Positions 51,365 to 54,510 of a stretch of DNA of 54,510 bases are shown here, piece by piece (the first letter of the stretch is position 1; each line of letters begins with the position of its first letter). Origin of the DNA: Wohlfahrtiimonas sp. (lineage in GTDB: Bacteria; Pseudomonadota; Gammaproteobacteria; Cardiobacteriales; Wohlfahrtiimonadaceae). Location of the stretch: contig JASLHB010000091.1 of the NCBI GenBank assembly GCA_030149965.1, positions 1-54,510 of the forward strand, read 5' to 3'. Position numbers and translations under genes: made by a program. The notes below the pieces were generated by a model that was not told the DNA's origin, did not search any database, and saw only the letters and a list, made by a program, of their open reading frames with translations.

Positions 51365-51769
51365 ATGATTGAAGAAAAATTCAAAGAATTAGAATCGAAA
51401 GTTTTCACGATGTTGGAAGAGAATAAAAGTTTAAAAGTTGAATTGGCAATTTTGAAAGAGAGTTTAAGCCAATGTATGACAGAATCTGCTAGCACAATTG
51501 AGTCATTGAAATCTGAATCTGCTCATAGAATAGAAACATTGCAGACTGAATCAGCGCAAGCTTTGGCAACACTGCAAACAGCTTCATCACAAGCATTGGA
51601 AACATTGCAAATCGAATCAGCACAAACATTAGAAGCATTGCAGATGGAATCATCTCAAACAGTGCAAACATTACAAGATGAAAATGCATTGATTCAATCA
51701 CGCAATGCTGAGTTAACGATGCATTTAAAGAAAATCATGAGTCGTTTAGAATCTTTGGGCGTTCAATAG
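51365..51769 (+). CDS. Coiled-coil protein with hendecad repeats, upstream of zapA
   Basis: A 134-residue soluble protein predicted to be one long coiled coil. Residues 33-109 consist of seven tandem 11-residue units of the form ALETLQIESAQ, with hydrophobic positions at fixed places. The ends (MIEEKFKELESKVFTMLEEN and ELTMHLKKIMSRLESLG) are ordinary heptads. A much shorter coiled-coil gene commonly lies before zapA in gammaproteobacteria; this one looks like that gene lengthened by repeat expansion. It may assist ZapA or the Z ring, by position only. AAAGG precedes the ATG. Confidence 0.85.
   Translation: MIEEKFKELESKVFTMLEENKSLKVELAILKESLSQCMTESASTIESLKSESAHRIETLQTESAQALATLQTASSQALETLQIESAQTLEALQMESSQTVQTLQDENALIQSRNAELTMHLKKIMSRLESLGVQ
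51461..51691 (+). repeat. Seven tandem 33-bp coding repeats
   Basis: Seven degenerate in-frame 33-bp units coding for hendecads of consensus x-(L/I)-E-x-L-Q-x-E-S-A-Q. They are protein-level repeats, diverged at DNA level, not a perfect satellite. Confidence 0.85.
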
Positions 51770-51781
51770 GGGGAAAGATCA

Positions 51782-52069
51782 ATGGAATTAATTACAATCA
51801 CTGTATTGGGTATCGATTATAAAATTAGTTGCCCAGTGGAAAAGGTCGATTCTTTGAAGCGCTCTTCAGTATTATTGGATTCAAAATTAACCACAATGCG
51901 CGCAAGTGGCAAAATGTCGATTGAACAAGCGGCGATTATGGTTGGTTTGAACTTGGCAGATGAGTTGTTGCAGTCAGAAGCATCTTTGAAAAATACACGT
52001 TCACAGTGGATTAACCAATTGGATTCTTTGAATGGTAAACTGGACGAAGCTTTAGCTGAAAAGGCATAA
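51782..52069 (+). CDS. zapA: Cell division protein ZapA
   Basis: Promotes FtsZ bundling at midcell; 95 residues, slightly shorter than in E. coli. The family start ITITVLGIDYKISCP and the SSVLLDSKLTTMRASGKMSIEQAAIMVGLNLADELL helix are clear, then a C-terminal coiled coil. The ribosome site GGGGGAAAG lies just upstream. I do not find a 6S RNA immediately after it, its frequent neighbour; the next gene starts one base after the stop. Confidence 0.94.
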   Translation: MELITITVLGIDYKISCPVEKVDSLKRSSVLLDSKLTTMRASGKMSIEQAAIMVGLNLADELLQSEASLKNTRSQWINQLDSLNGKLDEALAEKA

Positions 52070-52070
52070 G

Positions 52071-52490
52071 ATGACAATGACCGTGGATAGCAGAATTGTT
52101 AGCAGTACTTGCTTTGTTGCAGAGTTGCCTTTGTGCAATCTTTATTTGCAAAATGAATCGCGTTTTCCCTGGTTGGTTTTAGTGCCGCGAAGAGAAAATG
52201 TTTCTGAATTGATTGATCTTTCGATAGATGATCAGCAAGAATTAACGCGCGAAATTGCAATGGTTTCTCAGTTGATGAAAGCGAAATATAGTCCCGATAA
52301 GCTCAATGTAGCTAATTTAGGGAATATTGTGAAGCAGTTGCATGTTCATGTGATTGCGCGTTACGAAACAGATGGTGCTTGGCCGGGCCCTGTTTGGGGT
52401 AAATTTGACGCGCCATTGATGTATTCTTTGGTGGAATTAGAAAAGCTTGCAGCTGAAATTCGTGTGGATCTGGATAAATACGTTGTATGA
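52071..52490 (+). CDS. HIT domain protein
   Basis: A 139-residue member of the histidine triad superfamily. The nucleotide-binding and catalytic segment is QLHVHVIARYETDGAWPGPVWG. Only two of the three triad histidines are in place; the third is Ile-Ala, as in a proteobacterial HIT subgroup with this WPGPVWG sequence. Superfamily members hydrolyse nucleoside phosphoramidates or dinucleoside polyphosphates; the substrate here is unknown. It starts one base after zapA and overlaps yihY by four bases (ATGA). Confidence 0.85.
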   Translation: MTMTVDSRIVSSTCFVAELPLCNLYLQNESRFPWLVLVPRRENVSELIDLSIDDQQELTREIAMVSQLMKAKYSPDKLNVANLGNIVKQLHVHVIARYETDGAWPGPVWGKFDAPLMYSLVELEKLAAEIRVDLDKYVV

Positions 52491-53467
52491 GTTTAGTAAA
52501 GCAATTGAATGCTTGGTTGTGGGCAGAACCAAGTAGTTTTTTTAAATATTTATGCCGATTGGTTTATCGTTTAGTTCAAAGTGTTTCGAAAGAAGGTATT
52601 CGCACGCAAGCACAAGCATTGGCTTATACGACAATTCTATCGATTGTTCCTTTTATGGCAGTAAGCTTTTCGATTTTGAAAAGCTTCGGTGTTTATCAAA
52701 ACTTTGTGCCAACGCTCAATAAAATGTTTGAAGCCATTGGTATTCAAGATGAGCAGTTAACATCGACATTGATTGGTTTTGTAGATAATGTTCAAGTGGG
52801 ATTGCTCGGCAGTATTGGTTTTATGGTACTGTTTTATACAGTTGTAAGTTTGATCAGCACAATTGAAAGCGCATTTAATCGAATTTGGGGCGTTGAAAAG
52901 AATCGTCATTTTGCACAGCGATTTTCTTATTATTTAGTGGCTGTATTGATTGGACCTGTTGTGATCTTTTCATTGATCTCTTTAATTTCGAGTGCAGTGA
53001 TTCTCAATGCGTTGAATGTACCAATTCCTGATTGGTTGTCGGTTTATTTAGGGCAAGGTTTTACAATATTCATATTAACTTTATGTTTGGCCGGTGCTTA
53101 TTGCTTTTTAACCAATGCAAAAGTCAAAATCATTCCTGCATTGATTGGTGGCTTAGTAGCTGCGGTTGCTTGGCATTTTATGGGGAAAATATTCACTGAT
53201 TTCATCGCAACATCCAATAAATATTCAGGAATTTATTCAGGTTTTGCGAGTGTGATTTTGTTCTTTATTTGGATGGATTTAACGTGGTTGATCGTTTTAG
53301 TGGGCAATCGTTTAACTTTCTTGCTGCAATATCCGCATCAATTATTGATGGATAAACGAGAGCAAGATTGTATTGTGCCTGAAGCAATTACTGTGAAAAT
53401 TACACCAAAAGATAAATACGGTGAAGAATGGATAGTGCAATCTATTCAAACGAGTAAGGAGAAATAG
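52487..53467 (+). CDS. YihY/UPF0761 family membrane protein
   Basis: A 326-residue inner-membrane protein with about six helices. It has TQAQALAYTTILSIVPFMAVSFSIL, STIESAFNRIWGVEKNR and ATSNKYSGIYSGFASVILFFIWMDLTWLIVLVGNRL, the family's conserved stretches. It was once annotated as ribonuclease BN, a role since assigned to another protein, so the function is open. The start overlaps the HIT gene and its stop is one base before ycgN. Confidence 0.92.
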   Translation: MSLVKQLNAWLWAEPSSFFKYLCRLVYRLVQSVSKEGIRTQAQALAYTTILSIVPFMAVSFSILKSFGVYQNFVPTLNKMFEAIGIQDEQLTSTLIGFVDNVQVGLLGSIGFMVLFYTVVSLISTIESAFNRIWGVEKNRHFAQRFSYYLVAVLIGPVVIFSLISLISSAVILNALNVPIPDWLSVYLGQGFTIFILTLCLAGAYCFLTNAKVKIIPALIGGLVAAVAWHFMGKIFTDFIATSNKYSGIYSGFASVILFFIWMDLTWLIVLVGNRLTFLLQYPHQLLMDKREQDCIVPEAITVKITPKDKYGEEWIVQSIQTSKEK

Positions 53468-53468
53468 T

Positions 53469-53921
53469 TTGGACAGCAGTCAAAGTCCATTTTGGGAAAA
53501 GCCATTGGCAAAGTTGTCATCAGAAGAATGGGAAGCATTGTGCGATGGTTGCGGTTTATGTTGTTTGAATAAGCTTGAAGATATTGATACGGGCAAAATT
53601 TATACAACGCGCGTTGCGTGTGATTTGTTGGATTTAAATAATTGCCAATGTTCTAATTATGTGAACAGAAAACAATTTGTGCCAGATTGTATTAAGTTAA
53701 CGTACAAATTGGTGGCAACTGTGGATTGGCTGCCAGAAACTTGTGCTTATGCGCGCAGATATCGTGATCAATCATTGCCAGAATGGCACTATTTGCTAAC
53801 GGGCGATCGTAATACTGTTCGTGAATTTGTAGATGTTTCAAAACATAAACTCATTCATGAAAAAGATACTAAAAAGCCGCTGCATTATTATATGATTGAT
53901 GGAGATTTTACGCGTGAGTGA
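53469..53921 (+). CDS. ycgN: YcgN/UPF0260 family cysteine-cluster protein
   Basis: A 150-residue protein of the YkgJ/YcgN group. It has conserved cysteines in LCDGCGLCCLNKL, ACDLLDLNNCQCSNY and DCIKL, then WLPETCAYA and LPEWHYLLTGD, aligning with E. coli YcgN. The cysteine pattern suggests a metal or iron-sulfur site; the function is unknown. The TTG start is supported by GGAG seven bases upstream and by the family N-terminus (SSQSPFWEKPL). It overlaps moaC by eight bases. Confidence 0.92.
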   Translation: MDSSQSPFWEKPLAKLSSEEWEALCDGCGLCCLNKLEDIDTGKIYTTRVACDLLDLNNCQCSNYVNRKQFVPDCIKLTYKLVATVDWLPETCAYARRYRDQSLPEWHYLLTGDRNTVREFVDVSKHKLIHEKDTKKPLHYYMIDGDFTRE

Positions 53922-54393
53922 ATTAACACATTTTAACCAATCTGGCGAAGCGCACATGGTAAATGTTGCGAATAAGAGCGATACAAAGCGTGTTGCGATT
54001 GCGCATGGCTTCATTACGATGAATCAAGTAGCTTTTGATGCTTTGCAAAATGGCGAAAGCAAAAAAGGCGATGTTTTAGGAATTGCACGCATTGCAGCGA
54101 TTCAAGCAACGAAACAAACATCATTATTGATTCCATTGTGTCATCCTTTGCCATTAACGCATGTTTCTGTAGATTTTGCATATCATGATGATTTGACGTT
54201 AGAAATCATCGTGCAAACAGAAACTATTGGCAAAACTGGCGTAGAAATGGAAGCAATTACAGGTGTTTCAGTTGGGTTAATGACAGTCTATGATATGTTA
54301 AAAGCTGTCGATAAAGGAATGGTGATCAGCAATATCGAGCTTCTTGAGAAGATCGGTGGCAAGAGCGGACACTATAAACATACTGAAAAGTGA
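53914..54393 (+). CDS. moaC: Cyclic pyranopterin monophosphate synthase MoaC
   Basis: Forms cPMP, the first committed product of molybdenum cofactor synthesis, together with MoaA; 159 residues. Family motifs are the N-terminal SELTHFNQSGEAHMVNV, KKGDVLGIARIAAIQATKQTSLLIPLCHPLPL, TGKTGVEMEAITGVSVGLMTVYDMLKAVDKGM and GGKSG. I choose the GTG at 53914 by alignment with E. coli MoaC (MSQLTHINAAGEAHMV). It is the last gene of the operon in the window; no other moa gene is visible. Confidence 0.95.
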   Translation: MSELTHFNQSGEAHMVNVANKSDTKRVAIAHGFITMNQVAFDALQNGESKKGDVLGIARIAAIQATKQTSLLIPLCHPLPLTHVSVDFAYHDDLTLEIIVQTETIGKTGVEMEAITGVSVGLMTVYDMLKAVDKGMVISNIELLEKIGGKSGHYKHTEK

Positions 54394-54400
54394 AGAAATT

Positions 54401-54429
54401 TTGACAAAAAATTCAGCAAAGATTAGAAT
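54401..54429 (+). promoter_or_regulatory. Strong sigma-70 promoter downstream of moaC
   Basis: A perfect TTGACA (54401-54406) and TAGAAT (54424-54429) with 17-base spacing. A small hairpin CAATCT/AGATTG (54432-54437 with 54444-54449) lies at the start of the transcript. Confidence 0.75.
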
Positions 54430-54466
54430 AGCAATCTTTTTTGAGATTGTTAGCAGGGTATTTTAA

Positions 54467-54510
54467 GTGAAATACGCAGAGTTTCCCCTCAAGAAAACTG
54501 TCAATGAAGG
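54467..54510 (+). CDS. Start of an unidentified gene (partial)
   Basis: A GTG at 54467 opens a frame reading VKYAEFPLKKTVNE to the window edge, about 38 bases after a strong promoter, with AGGG about 9 bases upstream. Fourteen codons are too few to name the product. Confidence 0.45.
   Translation, partial: MKYAEFPLKKTVNE

Noticed and set aside
51461..51691. Regular 33-bp periodicity that could suggest a CRISPR-like array
   Set aside because: The units are in frame, diverged at DNA level, without unique spacers, and code for a clear coiled-coil hendecad.
52070..52071. 6S RNA after zapA
   Set aside because: There is only one base between zapA and the HIT gene, so 6S RNA cannot lie here.
1..54510. 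Mobile elements, prophage, tRNA, rRNA or CRISPR
   Set aside because: I found no transposase or integrase, no direct-repeat pairs, no tRNA T-arm signatures and no regularly spaced repeats in the window.

Overview
The window is a chromosomal segment of an AT-rich gammaproteobacterium. Several proteins align residue for residue with Escherichia coli or Pseudomonas counterparts (RpoC, GyrA, RppH, CysZ, Gmk, TcdA, Dcd), and gene pairs such as gmk-rpoZ-spoT, rpsO-pnp, nnr-tsaE and ubiH-ubiI/zapA are classic gammaproteobacterial neighbours. Low GC, an IalB-family protein and a HmuTUV-type heme importer would fit a Cardiobacteriales-like host (Wohlfahrtiimonas/Ignatzschineria type), but that placement is a guess. 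I see no phage, IS, CRISPR, tRNA or rRNA.

Layout. 1-6.7 kb: end of rpoB, rpoC, nusB, pilU, tcdA. 6.7-7.4 kb: ialB on the minus strand. 7.5-14.8 kb: gmk, rpoZ, spoT, a CHASE2 sensor kinase, roxA (ribosomal oxygenase) and a DUF192 protein, tightly packed. 14.8-17.4 kb: rpsO, pnp. 17.6-19.8 kb: an unknown exported 608-residue protein and a 57-residue Cys-rich microprotein. 19.8-26.7 kb (minus strand): a glycerate permease/kinase/acuI operon, an S66 peptidase, rppH, cysZ, mipA. 26.8-28.3 kb: tag and a solitary metQ, divergent. 28.4-29.7 kb: two bacterioferritin subunits and a previously unlabelled small-RNA locus. 29.9-33.1 kb: a Sel1 lipoprotein, tsdA and a triheme cytochrome c. 33.5-38.5 kb: heme receptor and HmuTUV importer. 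38.8-43.5 kb: gyrA, marC, a MATE pump. 43.7-45.7 kb: nnr, tsaE. 45.6-46.3 kb: a lipoprotein on the minus strand. 46.5-54.4 kb: an unbroken eleven-gene unit (apbC, dcd, map, ubiH, ubiI, coiled-coil protein, zapA, HIT protein, yihY, ycgN, moaC), followed by a promoter and the first codons of another gene.

How it fits together. The middle of the window (28-38.5 kb) is an iron/heme/respiration neighbourhood: heme import, iron storage by a two-subunit bacterioferritin whose ferroxidase and heme-ligand residues are split between the subunits, and two multiheme cytochromes. Between bacterioferritin and the Sel1 gene lies the most interesting item: an approximately 83-nt small RNA with a near-consensus promoter, a 31-bp inverted-repeat operator over that promoter, a 5' stem-loop, two anti-Shine-Dalgarno CU-rich blocks and a textbook terminator. 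It can form 11 consecutive base pairs with the ribosome-binding site of the adjacent ferroxidase-subunit bacterioferritin mRNA. This resembles the logic of iron-sparing RNAs such as RyhB, FsrA and IsrR, but with no visible sequence relationship to them.
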